A DNA stretch of 9,452 nucleotides from Bacteroidales bacterium UBA6207 (GCA_002421995.1 DISP01000037.1:1-9452), one strand, 5' to 3'. Shown: positions 1 through 6,769, counted from the first letter of the stretch. Notes: generated by a model not told the origin, from the letters alone. Program-made: numbers and translations.

Positions 1-167
1 TGAAGGTAGGTGTTTTCGAAGTGAAAGCTCCTTTTAAATCCTATCTTGTTGGCCTCGACGAACAAACCATTTTAAACCTTGTCGCTTCAGAAGAAGCCAT
101 CGAGAGATTTCCTGGTTTGAAAGTTGGTTCAATGACAGAGCCCTCCACCGACGGAAACTGGGAATAG
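1..167 (+). CDS. C-terminal end of an unidentified protein (5'-truncated by window edge)
   Basis: An open frame (first full codon at base 3) runs from the left edge to a TAG stop at 165-167 and gives the last 54 residues of a protein. The visible tail contains the stretches FKSYLVGLDEQTILNLVASEE and FPGLKVGSMTEPSTDGNWE. It is mixed alpha/beta in character, soluble and has no membrane segment. I do not recognise the family. The stop lies 15 bases before the DUF3822 start on the same strand, so these genes are probably co-transcribed with rsmD. The frame is supported by its lack of stops, normal codon use and operon-like spacing. Its neighbouring frame 2 contains an early stop. Confidence 0.6.
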   Translation, partial: KVGVFEVKAPFKSYLVGLDEQTILNLVASEEAIERFPGLKVGSMTEPSTDGNWE

Positions 168-182
168 TTTAAGACTATTGCC

Positions 183-1055
183 ATGATCACTTCTACAAAA
201 CCTTTGTTAAGCCGCTACGACAAGGCCTTTAAAGAAGATTATACAAGAAATTATCATCTGACCATCCGGGTTTCACCGGATGGTTTTTCTTTTGTTGTTT
301 TCTCGCTCGACAAAAATCGCTACCTCGGCCTGGAAACATTTCAGATTAAACGTATTGACCAGCAAGCCAAGTTAGCTGCAGCGCTTGATGAGCTTTGCAT
401 CCTCAGGCAATGGATCACCTATCCTTTTCACAGTGTTGTGGTGATTGTTGACAACACTTTCAATACCTTGATACCGGTATCACTTTACGAGGAAAAAGAG
501 AAAGGTGTTTACCTGGCATTCAACCAGGAATTTCAGGACAACAGCAGGATACAATCCGACCTTCTGAAAGCAGCCGAAGCTTATAATCTCTATTACCTGC
601 CAAATCCGCTGGTCGAAAAAGTTAAGGATATTTGGGCTAATGCCAGGATCGTTCATCTACAATCGGTCCTTGTAGAGAGCCTTCTTATCACCCACCGCAA
701 TCAACAAAGCGATCAAACGGCTTTTATTCATTTGCGTCATGACAACTTCGATCTTATCGTTCTGAAAAACGACAAACTACTATTTATCAACAACTTCAGG
801 TTCAACACCCCCGAGGATTTTATTTATTTTGTACTTTTTAGCTTCGATCAGCTGAGGCTAAACCCCGAAACAGTTCAGGTGGTGCTTTCGGGGATCATCG
901 AGAAAGGATCGAAAAACTACGACATTTTGTTTCAATACGTCAGAAACATCCGGTTTGCAGAAAGAAATCCCACCTTTGAATACAGCTATATCCTTGAAGA
1001 TATTCCTGTTCATCAACACTTTATCATCTACAACGCCCTGCAATGCGAATTATAA
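183..1055 (+). CDS. DUF3822 family protein
   Basis: A 290-residue cytoplasmic protein that I assign to DUF3822, a family of unknown function found essentially in Bacteroidota. Supporting landmarks are the N-terminal LTIRVSPDGFSF (residues 26-37), the middle LIPVSLYEE and YLAFNQEF (96-117), the C-terminal RFNTPEDFIYFVLFSFDQL (206-224), LSGIIEKGSKNYD (235-247) and the end FIIYNALQC (280-288). There is no signal peptide or membrane helix. The alternation of strands and helices in two halves could suggest an actin-like ATPase fold, but that is inference and no clear nucleotide-binding motif is visible. The ATG at 183 is the first in frame after the upstream stop. The last 13 bases overlap rsmD, which suggests translational coupling. 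The family commonly sits beside rsmD, but its role is unknown. Confidence 0.85.
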   Translation: MITSTKPLLSRYDKAFKEDYTRNYHLTIRVSPDGFSFVVFSLDKNRYLGLETFQIKRIDQQAKLAAALDELCILRQWITYPFHSVVVIVDNTFNTLIPVSLYEEKEKGVYLAFNQEFQDNSRIQSDLLKAAEAYNLYYLPNPLVEKVKDIWANARIVHLQSVLVESLLITHRNQQSDQTAFIHLRHDNFDLIVLKNDKLLFINNFRFNTPEDFIYFVLFSFDQLRLNPETVQVVLSGIIEKGSKNYDILFQYVRNIRFAERNPTFEYSYILEDIPVHQHFIIYNALQCEL

Positions 1056-1603
1056 GAGGTAAATATCAGCGTCGGGTTATTCATGTTCCCGTGGGATTGC
1101 CTGTTCGTCCCACAACCGACATGGCCAAGGAGAGCCTGTTCAATATTCTTGAAAATGATACCGACCTCGAAGGCTTGAAAGTTTTGGATCTTTTTGCGGG
1201 CACTGGAAATATATCCTACGAATTTTGCTCGCGTGGTTGTGCTTCTGTTTTGGCTGTTGATAATCATCCTAAATGCACCAAATTTATTGAAGACACAGCC
1301 AGGTTGCTCGATATGCAGCCTTTGAGGGTAATCCGGTCGGATGTATTTAAATTTCTGACCAACCTCAATACTTCTTATGACTTGATTTTCGCCGATCCGC
1401 CTTATGATATGGATGCAGCGCTTTACCACGAACTTGTTGCATTGATTTTCGACAGAAAACTACTTACTGATGACGGCGCCCTGGTGGTCGAACATTCGAA
1501 AAAAATAGATTTCATGGAGCACCCTCATCTATTTGATCTCAGGCGATACGGAAAAGTTCATTTCAGCTTTTTCAGCCCGGAAATTGACAACACCCTGGCA
1601 TAA
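1043..1603 (+). CDS. rsmD: 16S rRNA (guanine(966)-N(2))-methyltransferase RsmD
   Basis: A 186-residue class I methyltransferase, the usual RsmD length. RsmD methylates N2 of G966 of 16S rRNA in the assembled small subunit, using S-adenosylmethionine. The N-terminus MRIIRGKY (residues 1-8) and RPTTDMAKESLFNIL (22-36) are hallmark RsmD segments. SAM-binding motif I is VLDLFAGTGN (47-56), the acidic end of the next strand is AVDNHP (71-76), and the catalytic N-methyltransferase motif DPPY is at 118-121 in LIFADPPYDM. The start at 1043 overlaps the end of the DUF3822 gene by 13 bases in another frame. This overlap and the canonical N-terminus fix the start. The gene is followed directly by a strong hairpin terminator, so it is the last gene of its transcript. 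Confidence 0.95.
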   Translation: MRIIRGKYQRRVIHVPVGLPVRPTTDMAKESLFNILENDTDLEGLKVLDLFAGTGNISYEFCSRGCASVLAVDNHPKCTKFIEDTARLLDMQPLRVIRSDVFKFLTNLNTSYDLIFADPPYDMDAALYHELVALIFDRKLLTDDGALVVEHSKKIDFMEHPHLFDLRRYGKVHFSFFSPEIDNTLA

Positions 1604-1626
1604 AAAAACCGGCTGTTGCCGGTTTA
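1602..1626. terminator. Bidirectional intrinsic terminator between rsmD and the DUF2795 gene
   Basis: A perfect 8-bp stem, AAACCGGC (1606-1613) with GCCGGTTT (1618-1625), closes on the 4-base loop TGTT. The stem is preceded by a run of A (1602-1608) and followed by TTTATTTATT on the plus strand. On the minus strand the hairpin is therefore followed by seven T residues, the classic intrinsic form. On the plus strand the tail is T-rich but interrupted. It overlaps the rsmD stop and ends 5 bases from the stop of the converging DUF2795 gene, so it can serve both transcripts. Confidence 0.85.
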
Positions 1627-1630
1627 TTTA

Positions 1631-1852
1631 TTAATATTCATCTTCATGAAAGAAGAAGTCGTCCTTGGTGGGATAATCAGGCCAAATATCTTCAATACGT
1701 TCATATATTTCGCCTTCATCTTCCATTTCAGTTAGGTTTTCGATCACTTCTTGCGGTGCTCCAGTGCGTGTTGCCCATTCCAAAAGCTCTTCCTTGGTGG
1801 CAGGCCAAGGTGCATCTTCAAGCTTTGAGGCTAATTCTAATGTCCAGTACAT
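1631..1852 (-). CDS. DUF2795 domain-containing small acidic protein
   Basis: A 73-residue protein matching the short DUF2795 family, whose function is unknown. The recognisable features are LEDAPWPATKEELLEWA (residues 11-27), TRTGAPQEVIENL (28-40), a very acidic centre EMEDEGEIYERIEDIWPDYP (42-61) and the ending TKDDFFFHEDEY. It is predicted soluble, helical and strongly negative, with no signal peptide. The length fits the family, so it is complete. It is preceded by a near-perfect Bacteroidota promoter with a short leader of about 20 bases and followed by an intrinsic terminator. It may therefore be expressed as a single-gene transcript, separate from the adenosyltransferase gene 91 bases upstream. 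What it binds or does cannot be read from the sequence. Confidence 0.85.
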   Translation of the reverse strand: MYWTLELASKLEDAPWPATKEELLEWATRTGAPQEVIENLTEMEDEGEIYERIEDIWPDYPTKDDFFFHEDEY

Positions 1853-1880
1853 CGTAAATTGTTGTTAGTGAAATTTTTTG

Positions 1881-1910
1881 CAAAAGTAATTTATTTTGAG
1901 CGCTTGTCAA
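1881..1910 (-). promoter_or_regulatory. Predicted promoter of the DUF2795 gene
   Basis: On the minus strand a TACTTTTG (1888-1881) matches the Bacteroidota -7 consensus TAnnTTTG. It is separated by exactly 19 bases from a -33 TTG (1910-1908), the preferred spacing. The predicted start of transcription is near 1875, giving a leader of about 20 bases before the ATG at 1852. The -33 element lies within the loop of a 9-bp inverted repeat (1895-1933). Confidence 0.65.
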
Positions 1911-1933
1911 GTAAAAAGAATTAGGCGCTCAAA
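1895..1933. repeat. Perfect 9-bp inverted repeat upstream of the DUF2795 gene
   Basis: TTTGAGCGC (1895-1903) and GCGCTCAAA (1925-1933) are perfect inverted copies separated by 21 bases. They flank the -33 element of the minus-strand promoter and are centred near -38 relative to the predicted transcription start. This could be an operator or activator site. Alternatively, in RNA it would form a stem-loop beginning 10 bases after the adenosyltransferase stop codon. The following minus-strand bases are not a clean T-run, so simple intrinsic termination is less likely. Confidence 0.5.
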
Positions 1934-1949
1934 CCTTGATTTGTCAAGG
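1934..1949 (-). terminator. Small hairpin overlapping the adenosyltransferase stop codon
   Basis: CCTTGA (1934-1939) and TCAAGG (1944-1949) form a 6-bp stem with a 4-base loop TTTG, and the TGA stop of the adenosyltransferase gene lies in one arm. On the minus strand it is followed by TTTGAGCGCC rather than a U-tract, so it is a weak terminator candidate at best. It abuts the 9-bp inverted repeat, so the two together could act as a 3' end or processing structure. Confidence 0.25.
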
Positions 1950-2492
1950 GTTCCAGCGTATTTCATCCACTTTGTAGTGTTTTGAATACTTCCTTCCGAG
2001 AACAAAAAAGTAATCGGACAGCCTGTTCAGGTAGTGGATGTCTATTTCCATAACAGGAAAATCTTCAGCAAGGTGAATTGCTATACGTTCGGCCCGTCTG
2101 CACACCGTGCGTGCCACATGACAATAAGAAACAACTTTGTGACCACCGGGTAGAATAAAATGAGTGAGCTCGGGTAATGCGTCATTCATGCGGTCCATCT
2201 CGTTCTCCAGAAAAACAACATCATCTTCATGCAATGCCGGCAATGCCCTGGTCTGTATTCCCTGATGGTCTTCGGCAAGGTGGGACTCGAGCCTGAAAAG
2301 TTTCTCCTGGATAGTTAATAATACACTGCGATTGATATCGTCTTCTTCAAGATAATCGCGCAACAAACCGATAAAAGCATTCAACTCATCAACGGTGCCA
2401 TAGGCCTCGATACGTGGATGTGCTTTTGAAACACGTGTTCCGCCAATGAGCGCTGTTGTGCCCTTATCGCCGGTTTTGGTATAGATTTTCAT
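1944..2492 (-). CDS. PduO-type cob(I)alamin adenosyltransferase (MMAB/PduO family)
   Basis: A 182-residue enzyme that transfers the 5'-deoxyadenosyl group of ATP to cob(I)alamin, making the adenosylcobalamin used by enzymes such as methylmalonyl-CoA mutase. The ATP-binding N-terminus KIYTKTGDKGTTAL is at residues 2-15. YGTVDELNAF (31-40), FILPGG (112-117), VARTVCRRAER (126-136) and LNRLSDYFFVLGR (155-167) are family signatures. D35 and R128 correspond to the inter-subunit salt bridge known from the Lactobacillus PduO enzyme, and F112 to the residue that helps displace the lower cobalamin ligand. These equivalences are from memory of the family. The protein is complete and cytoplasmic and is expected to be a homotrimer. 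The ABC ATPase gene lies 53 bases upstream on the same strand, so co-transcription is possible. No propanediol microcompartment genes are near, which favours a general cofactor role. Confidence 0.93.
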   Translation of the reverse strand: MKIYTKTGDKGTTALIGGTRVSKAHPRIEAYGTVDELNAFIGLLRDYLEEDDINRSVLLTIQEKLFRLESHLAEDHQGIQTRALPALHEDDVVFLENEMDRMNDALPELTHFILPGGHKVVSYCHVARTVCRRAERIAIHLAEDFPVMEIDIHYLNRLSDYFFVLGRKYSKHYKVDEIRWNP

Positions 2493-2545
2493 GTGTGAAA
2501 TGGTTAACTTTTGCTTTCAAAGAACATGAAAACACTAAAATTGTT

Positions 2546-3262
2546 TCAATTAGCGCTCTTGACCTGGCTAATTTCTTTGTTTTGTTCGTCCGACTCAACA
2601 AGCCCGTCCTTGAGCCTGATGATGCGGTGGGCATATTTGGCAATGTCCTCTTCGTGTGTAACAACAATAATTGTATTTCCCCGGCGGTGAATTTCCTGCA
2701 ACAGGCCCATAATCTCGATGGATGTTTTTGAGTCGAGATTTCCTGTGGGCTCGTCAGCCAAAAGAATCGAAGGATTGTTTACGAGTGCCCTGGCAATTGC
2801 AACGCGCTGACGCTGACCTCCAGATAACTCATTCGGCTTGTGCATCATGCGATCGGACAACTGCACATCGTCTATCACCTTTTTTGCAAGCTCAATGCGG
2901 TTTGCTTTTCCGATACCGGCATAAACAAGTGGAAGCATCACGTTTTCAAGCGCGGTGGAACGCGGCAAAAGATTGAACGTTTGAAAAATAAAACCGATCT
3001 CTTTGTTGCGAATCTCTGCCAGCTGGTTGTCGTTTAAACTACTCACATCATGATCATTCAGTATATAAGTGCCCGAAGTCGGGGTATCAAGGCAACCTAA
3101 AATATTCATCAAGGTTGACTTCCCTGAGCCTGAAGGCCCCATCAGCGCCACATACTCATTGCGGTTAATAACTAAATCCACATTGCGCAACGCTTTGACT
3201 GTTTCAGAGCCAACCTTATAGTGTCGCGAAATTCCCCGAAGACTGATTACCGAATTACTCAT
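2546..3262 (-). CDS. ABC transporter ATP-binding protein, LolD/MacB type
   Basis: A 238-residue single nucleotide-binding domain. Walker A is GPSGSGKST (residues 42-50), the Q-loop glutamine is Q94 in FIFQTFNLLP, the signature motif is LSGGQRQRVAIARAL (146-160), Walker B is ILLADEPTGNLDS (166-178) and the switch histidine is H203 in VVTHE. The HYKVGSETVKAL N-terminus and the NLLPRSTALENVMLPL stretch are typical of the LolD/MacB/FtsE group. That group powers FtsX-like permeases for lipoprotein release, efflux of peptides or drugs, or cell-division signalling. No such permease gene is present here, so the partner must be encoded elsewhere and the substrate is unknown. All catalytic residues are intact. 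The ATG at 3262 gives the normal family start. The neighbouring methyltransferase gene ends 32 bases upstream. Confidence 0.93.
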   Translation of the reverse strand: MSNSVISLRGISRHYKVGSETVKALRNVDLVINRNEYVALMGPSGSGKSTLMNILGCLDTPTSGTYILNDHDVSSLNDNQLAEIRNKEIGFIFQTFNLLPRSTALENVMLPLVYAGIGKANRIELAKKVIDDVQLSDRMMHKPNELSGGQRQRVAIARALVNNPSILLADEPTGNLDSKTSIEIMGLLQEIHRRGNTIIVVTHEEDIAKYAHRIIRLKDGLVESDEQNKEISQVKSAN

Positions 3263-3286
3263 GATGATATATCGTTGTTAAGACTA

Positions 3287-3294
3287 CAAAGTTA
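3287..3294 (-). promoter_or_regulatory. Possible promoter -7 element of the ABC ATPase gene
   Basis: On the minus strand TAACTTTG (3294-3287) matches TAnnTTTG. It begins directly after the stop codon of the methyltransferase gene and would give a leader of about 20 bases. A TTTG lies upstream (3312-3309), but the 14-base spacing is shorter than the usual 19, so this is only a modest candidate. Confidence 0.35.
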
Positions 3295-4089
3295 TTACAT
3301 ACTAAGAACAAAATGCTGCTTTTCGATTCCCGTCCGGAAAAAAACAATCCCAAACTGGTACAAATCAACCGAGACACTGACTTCTTTATGATTTTTTATA
3401 ATATCCCAGGCTTCTTCCATTTCTTCCGACCAGTGAATATCATCAAAAATAAAGAAACTTTGGGCAGTTGCTTTGGTAAGGCAATGGTTAAAATAATCGA
3501 GGGTGGGTTCTTTTCTGTGGTTTCCATCAAAAAACACGCAATCAAGCTGGTTTATTCCTGCCAGATTCTCTGCAAGTATGTTGTTAAAATTGCCAATAGC
3601 CGTATCAATATTTCTCAGCTCGAAACGCTCAAAAACACTTGTTGCCACGTTGGCAACCGATGCGCAGCCTTCCATCGTAACAATATGTGCATCGTTGTTG
3701 GCCAATGCCATGCTCATGGTGCTCAAACCGGTGGAAGTGCCAAACTCGAGGATTGTTTTTGGTTTGAAATATGCAACAAGGCGATACAACAAAAGATAGT
3801 ATTTGATGCTGCCGGTTCTTGCTTTTGCAAGTTTTCCAACCCTGGCCCTGTAGGTTGCAAAACTCTTGTTGCCGGCGCCCGATCCAAAATCAACTGTCTC
3901 GATTACATTTCGGTTGCCAAGCATCATTCTGCGCGCTTTGAGTATCTTGCTATATGCATCGTGATGTGTTGTATCTCTGATAACTTTCGTGCTTAATTCA
4001 AACACAAAAGGTGAGTGAATCTTGTGCGGACCTTTCTTTTCGAGGTAGTAGTTGAAGTATTTCTTTAGTCTGAAAAGCAGCTTTGACAT
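3295..4089 (-). CDS. Class I SAM-dependent methyltransferase (Methyltransf_24-like)
   Basis: A 264-residue soluble protein with a Rossmann-type methyltransferase core in its second half. Motif I is ILEFGTSTGLST (residues 113-124) and the acidic residue after the next strand is in VTMEG (137-141). LDCVFFDGNHRKEPTLDYF (182-200) and FIFDDIHWSEEMEEAW (213-228) resemble the metal- and substrate-binding segments of catechol-O-methyltransferase-like enzymes. The first third (1-95) is helical and basic and carries HKIHSPFVFEL (22-32) and a second glycine-rich segment, VDFGSGAGNKS (66-76). That segment appears to be characteristic of this Bacteroidota subgroup. The acceptor substrate cannot be deduced. 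The ATG at 4089 follows an A/T-rich leader. The secreted-protein gene ends 94 bases upstream on the same strand and the ABC gene follows after 32 bases, so read-through transcription is plausible. Confidence 0.8.
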   Translation of the reverse strand: MSKLLFRLKKYFNYYLEKKGPHKIHSPFVFELSTKVIRDTTHHDAYSKILKARRMMLGNRNVIETVDFGSGAGNKSFATYRARVGKLAKARTGSIKYYLLLYRLVAYFKPKTILEFGTSTGLSTMSMALANNDAHIVTMEGCASVANVATSVFERFELRNIDTAIGNFNNILAENLAGINQLDCVFFDGNHRKEPTLDYFNHCLTKATAQSFFIFDDIHWSEEMEEAWDIIKNHKEVSVSVDLYQFGIVFFRTGIEKQHFVLSM

Positions 4090-4183
4090 AAAAAAGAATT
4101 AAAGTATCGGTATAAGACCATTTTTGTTTGAAAGAAGTTGCACTTAAACAAGAATTATACCACGAACGTTCATTTTCAGTAAT

Positions 4184-5740
4184 TTATTCGAATACCATCT
4201 TCTGAAGATAAAGTACCTTACGTGAGTTATCTGTATGTAGGCGGTTATTTGTTATTTGCTGATAGCCTTTTATGATGTAATAATTGTCGTACCAAAAACT
4301 TATTTCTGAAAAATTGTCTTCCGTAACACGGTCGCTCTTGTAAGTGGTTTCAACTCTTGATTGCTCTGTCTGTCCTTTTTCAGTGCCATTGCCGTCAAAA
4401 ACTTTTGAAGTTAGGACACCATTGGTCAGATAGGCCGCAACCACATCATCCTTGTCAGCAGTAACTGATGTTACATTATGCAGATAAGGCAACAAGATGT
4501 TATCGAGCTTCAAATCATTGCTCCACCTGATATTGCCTTGTGCGTCAAAGCTTGCTATTAGTGCAGAGAAAAAGTTATATCCCTCAAAAATGGTGTAAGT
4601 ATAGGGCACAAGTCGGCCATAAAAATCATAATCCATGCGTGTTTCCGTACGGTATTGCGGCTGAAAGGCTTCTGCAGCAAAAACAAGATTGTTTCCTGCG
4701 CTGAAAAGGCCGGGATTATAAAACTGAAATGAAATATCCATGCCGGCACCGGTTTCTTTGCCTCTGGCCTGTTTCTGTCTTGCACGCATCAGTTTTTCAG
4801 TCGGAAGTGCTTTAAAAATCTGAGAAAAAGCGCTGAAAGGATGAAACTTTTGCTGAATCATTCCATTTGGCGAAAAGCTCAGATAAAACAAACCTTTGCT
4901 CTCAAAATTCAGCTCATCGCCTTCCAAAGCATCGCGCACAGCATTGCGTCGTGTTGCATTGTCATCATAGCTTCCAACAACAATCAGCTTGCCCGTGGTA
5001 TCCAAATGCATAATGTATGAGTGAAGATATACAGACTGCATCGAAAAGCTAAATCTGTTAATAAGCTTTCCGTTCGGGTCAAAAACCAGAAACACATCTT
5101 CAACATATCTTCCTGATTCAAAACGCTTTATTCCAGTTAATAGGGATGAAGTTGCTGTATCAGACTGTAATTTTTGCACCACCGATTGCCCGGTGATTCC
5201 ATGTGAGATGCTTCCGACCGTCAAGCGGTCAAGATCATAAAGCAATAAATCCGTTTGATATTTCGGCAGGTTTAGTCCGATCAGTACCTTGTTTGAAACT
5301 GCAGCAAAACCGGCAACTCCGGATTTTTCCGGAAGCGTTCCTCCTAAAAGCTGAAAGCTGTTGCTCGCATGCTCAAACTTCAAGATTTCGTAGCTGCTCA
5401 CCCGGCTTTTTTTATTTTCCGGCACTGCAAACAAAAACAGGGTTTGATTCGAAAGTTGTTGTGTGTTTACAAGAACCAGTCCGTCAGTGACACCTACATA
5501 TTGCAGCCATTGTTCGTTAAAAACCGAATCAAACAGGTTAAAAAACCATTTACGCTTTCCTTCATCCGTAAGCTCATTGCTTTCGTAGAACAACAAAACA
5601 CCTTTTTGAGCCAGAGGAATCGTATTGTACAAAGGAACATCAATCCGTGATGGTATCTCAAGTCTGACAGGCTCAACCAATTGTGCACCGGCGAAAAGAG
5701 TGGTCAGAAATAATAAAACCCCAATGAAAAAGCGTGACAT
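4184..5740 (-). CDS. Secreted or periplasmic protein of unknown function
   Basis: I do not recognise a family for this 518-residue protein. Residues 1-19 form a clear Sec signal peptide: SRF, a hydrophobic core FIGVLLFLTTLF, and a signal peptidase I site after AGA, leaving Q20 as the mature N-terminus. There is no lipobox cysteine and no further membrane helix. The mature part is rich in short beta-strands and repeated turns such as FDPNGKLIN, LDTTGKLIVVGSYDD, FSPNGMIQQ, FDAQGNIRWSND and FDGNGTEKG. This suggests a beta-propeller-like fold, which is inference. No Por secretion tail or catalytic motif is evident. The start is set at the ATG at 5740, not the in-frame TTG at 5758, because that TTG is the end of a TAATTTTG promoter element and the ATG gives the better signal peptide. 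It lies 79 bases after the CDF gene. Confidence 0.75.
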   Translation of the reverse strand: MSRFFIGVLLFLTTLFAGAQLVEPVRLEIPSRIDVPLYNTIPLAQKGVLLFYESNELTDEGKRKWFFNLFDSVFNEQWLQYVGVTDGLVLVNTQQLSNQTLFLFAVPENKKSRVSSYEILKFEHASNSFQLLGGTLPEKSGVAGFAAVSNKVLIGLNLPKYQTDLLLYDLDRLTVGSISHGITGQSVVQKLQSDTATSSLLTGIKRFESGRYVEDVFLVFDPNGKLINRFSFSMQSVYLHSYIMHLDTTGKLIVVGSYDDNATRRNAVRDALEGDELNFESKGLFYLSFSPNGMIQQKFHPFSAFSQIFKALPTEKLMRARQKQARGKETGAGMDISFQFYNPGLFSAGNNLVFAAEAFQPQYRTETRMDYDFYGRLVPYTYTIFEGYNFFSALIASFDAQGNIRWSNDLKLDNILLPYLHNVTSVTADKDDVVAAYLTNGVLTSKVFDGNGTEKGQTEQSRVETTYKSDRVTEDNFSEISFWYDNYYIIKGYQQITNNRLHTDNSRKVLYLQKMVFE

Positions 5741-5755
5741 TGCTTTGATTTTTGG

Positions 5756-5763
5756 CAAAATTA
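5756..5763 (-). promoter_or_regulatory. Predicted promoter -7 element of the secreted-protein gene
   Basis: On the minus strand TAATTTTG (5763-5756) matches TAnnTTTG in the short gap after the CDF gene. Transcription would begin near 5750, leaving a very short leader of about 10 bases before the ATG at 5740. A TTTG lies upstream, but about 25 bases away rather than 19, so the -33 match is poor. Confidence 0.45.
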
Positions 5764-5819
5764 ATCAAAAGATACGATCATAGGGTGCCAAAACGGCAAA
5801 TAGGAACGTGGTGAAAAAC

Positions 5820-6752
5820 TCAGTTTTCAAGATTTTTTTCGGAAACACCAAAAGCCTCGGCCGGATGTAGCTCACCAAACGGTTCCATGTGCACAACAAC
5901 ATCATAGGTGTTTGGAACAGCCTTTTTTATTTCGTCTTCCACTTCATGTCCAATCCTGTGTGCCTCGAAAAGACTCAGATAACCATCAATCTCAATGTCG
6001 AGTGCGATCATATAATAATGGGCCATCTTTCTAACGCGTATTCTGTGTGGATTTCGTGCCATCGGCACCACTGCAACAGCCCTGATAATCACCCCGTAGA
6101 TTCCCGGATCTTCAACACCATCCATCAGTTCGCGGCTTGAGCTGATGATCATCTTCACCGCAATAAACATAATCCATAAGCTGACGGCCAGAGCGGTTAC
6201 CGAGTCGAGAACCGGCATTCGCAACACATGAGTCATGATCAGACCCACTAAAACAGATATAGAGATGACCACATCATTTTGCATATTTCGTGCATTGGCC
6301 TTTAACATGGGGCTGTCAATGCGGTTTCCTGTCCGGAGCAAATAGGCCGCCAGCAACCTTTTGCCCGCTATCGAAAGCAAGATGACAATGATAGAGTAAA
6401 CCGAAGGTACATCACGCTCAACTCCCCCAATCAGGTTGTGAACGGTTGAAATTGCAAGTTGTGCGCCGGCAAAAAACATGACAAATGCCACCAGCTTTGA
6501 GGCAACGGTGTCGGCTTTATCATAGCCATAAGGATGGCGGTGGTCGGGTGGCTGGCTGATAATTCGGGCCGTGAAAAGCGTTATTACCGAGGTGAAAACA
6601 TCTCCAAAAGAATCAATACCATCAGCGATAACAGCAAGACTGCCTGTGAGCCAGCCAACAACAATTTTTAGTACCGACAACATTGCATTGGCAGCAATAC
6701 TGATTCCCGAGGCCCTTACAATAATCTGTTTACGTTCCTTGTTAACTGACAT
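5820..6752 (-). CDS. Cation diffusion facilitator (CDF) family metal-ion transporter
   Basis: A 310-residue inner-membrane protein of the usual length for FieF/MntE-type CDF exporters, which expel divalent metals (Zn, Fe, Mn, Cd) by proton antiport as dimers. About six hydrophobic helices lie in residues 12-205, followed by a cytoplasmic ferredoxin-like domain (210-292) and a short extra tail. The signature HRHPYGYDKAD is at 71-81. The membrane metal site has D47 and D51 in helix 2 (DSFGD) and, in helix 5, N156 and D160 (NMQND), where FieF has histidine and aspartate. In the C-terminal domain H236, H265 and H288 are kept, but two FieF ligand positions appear as D252 and E290. The metal is therefore uncertain, with Mn or Fe as likely as Zn. 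The ATG at 6752 is 12 bases after the predicted transcription start. Confidence 0.9.
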   Translation of the reverse strand: MSVNKERKQIIVRASGISIAANAMLSVLKIVVGWLTGSLAVIADGIDSFGDVFTSVITLFTARIISQPPDHRHPYGYDKADTVASKLVAFVMFFAGAQLAISTVHNLIGGVERDVPSVYSIIVILLSIAGKRLLAAYLLRTGNRIDSPMLKANARNMQNDVVISISVLVGLIMTHVLRMPVLDSVTALAVSLWIMFIAVKMIISSSRELMDGVEDPGIYGVIIRAVAVVPMARNPHRIRVRKMAHYYMIALDIEIDGYLSLFEAHRIGHEVEDEIKKAVPNTYDVVVHMEPFGELHPAEAFGVSEKNLEN

Positions 6753-6769
6753 TGACTTTTGATATGGTA

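Noticed and set aside
1944..2492. Possible microcompartment or propanediol-use locus around the PduO-type enzyme
   Set aside because: No shell protein, diol dehydratase or other pdu genes are present. The enzyme is widespread as a general B12 maturation gene.
2464..2667. 67-codon minus-strand open frame joining the end of the ABC gene to the start of the adenosyltransferase gene
   Set aside because: It is a frame shadow lying inside two well-supported genes in other frames.
3313..3996. 227-codon plus-strand open frame opposite the methyltransferase gene
   Set aside because: It is antisense to a gene with clear methyltransferase motifs, and its cysteine-rich translation has no recognisable features.
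4109..4161. Inverted repeat GGTATAA/TTATACC upstream of the methyltransferase gene
   Set aside because: The arms are 7 bp and A/T-rich with a 40-base spacer, which is easily expected by chance.
5786..5798. Small hairpin TGCC-AAAAC-GGCA between the CDF and secreted-protein genes
   Set aside because: The stem has only 4 bp and no T-run follows on the minus strand, so it does not support a terminator.
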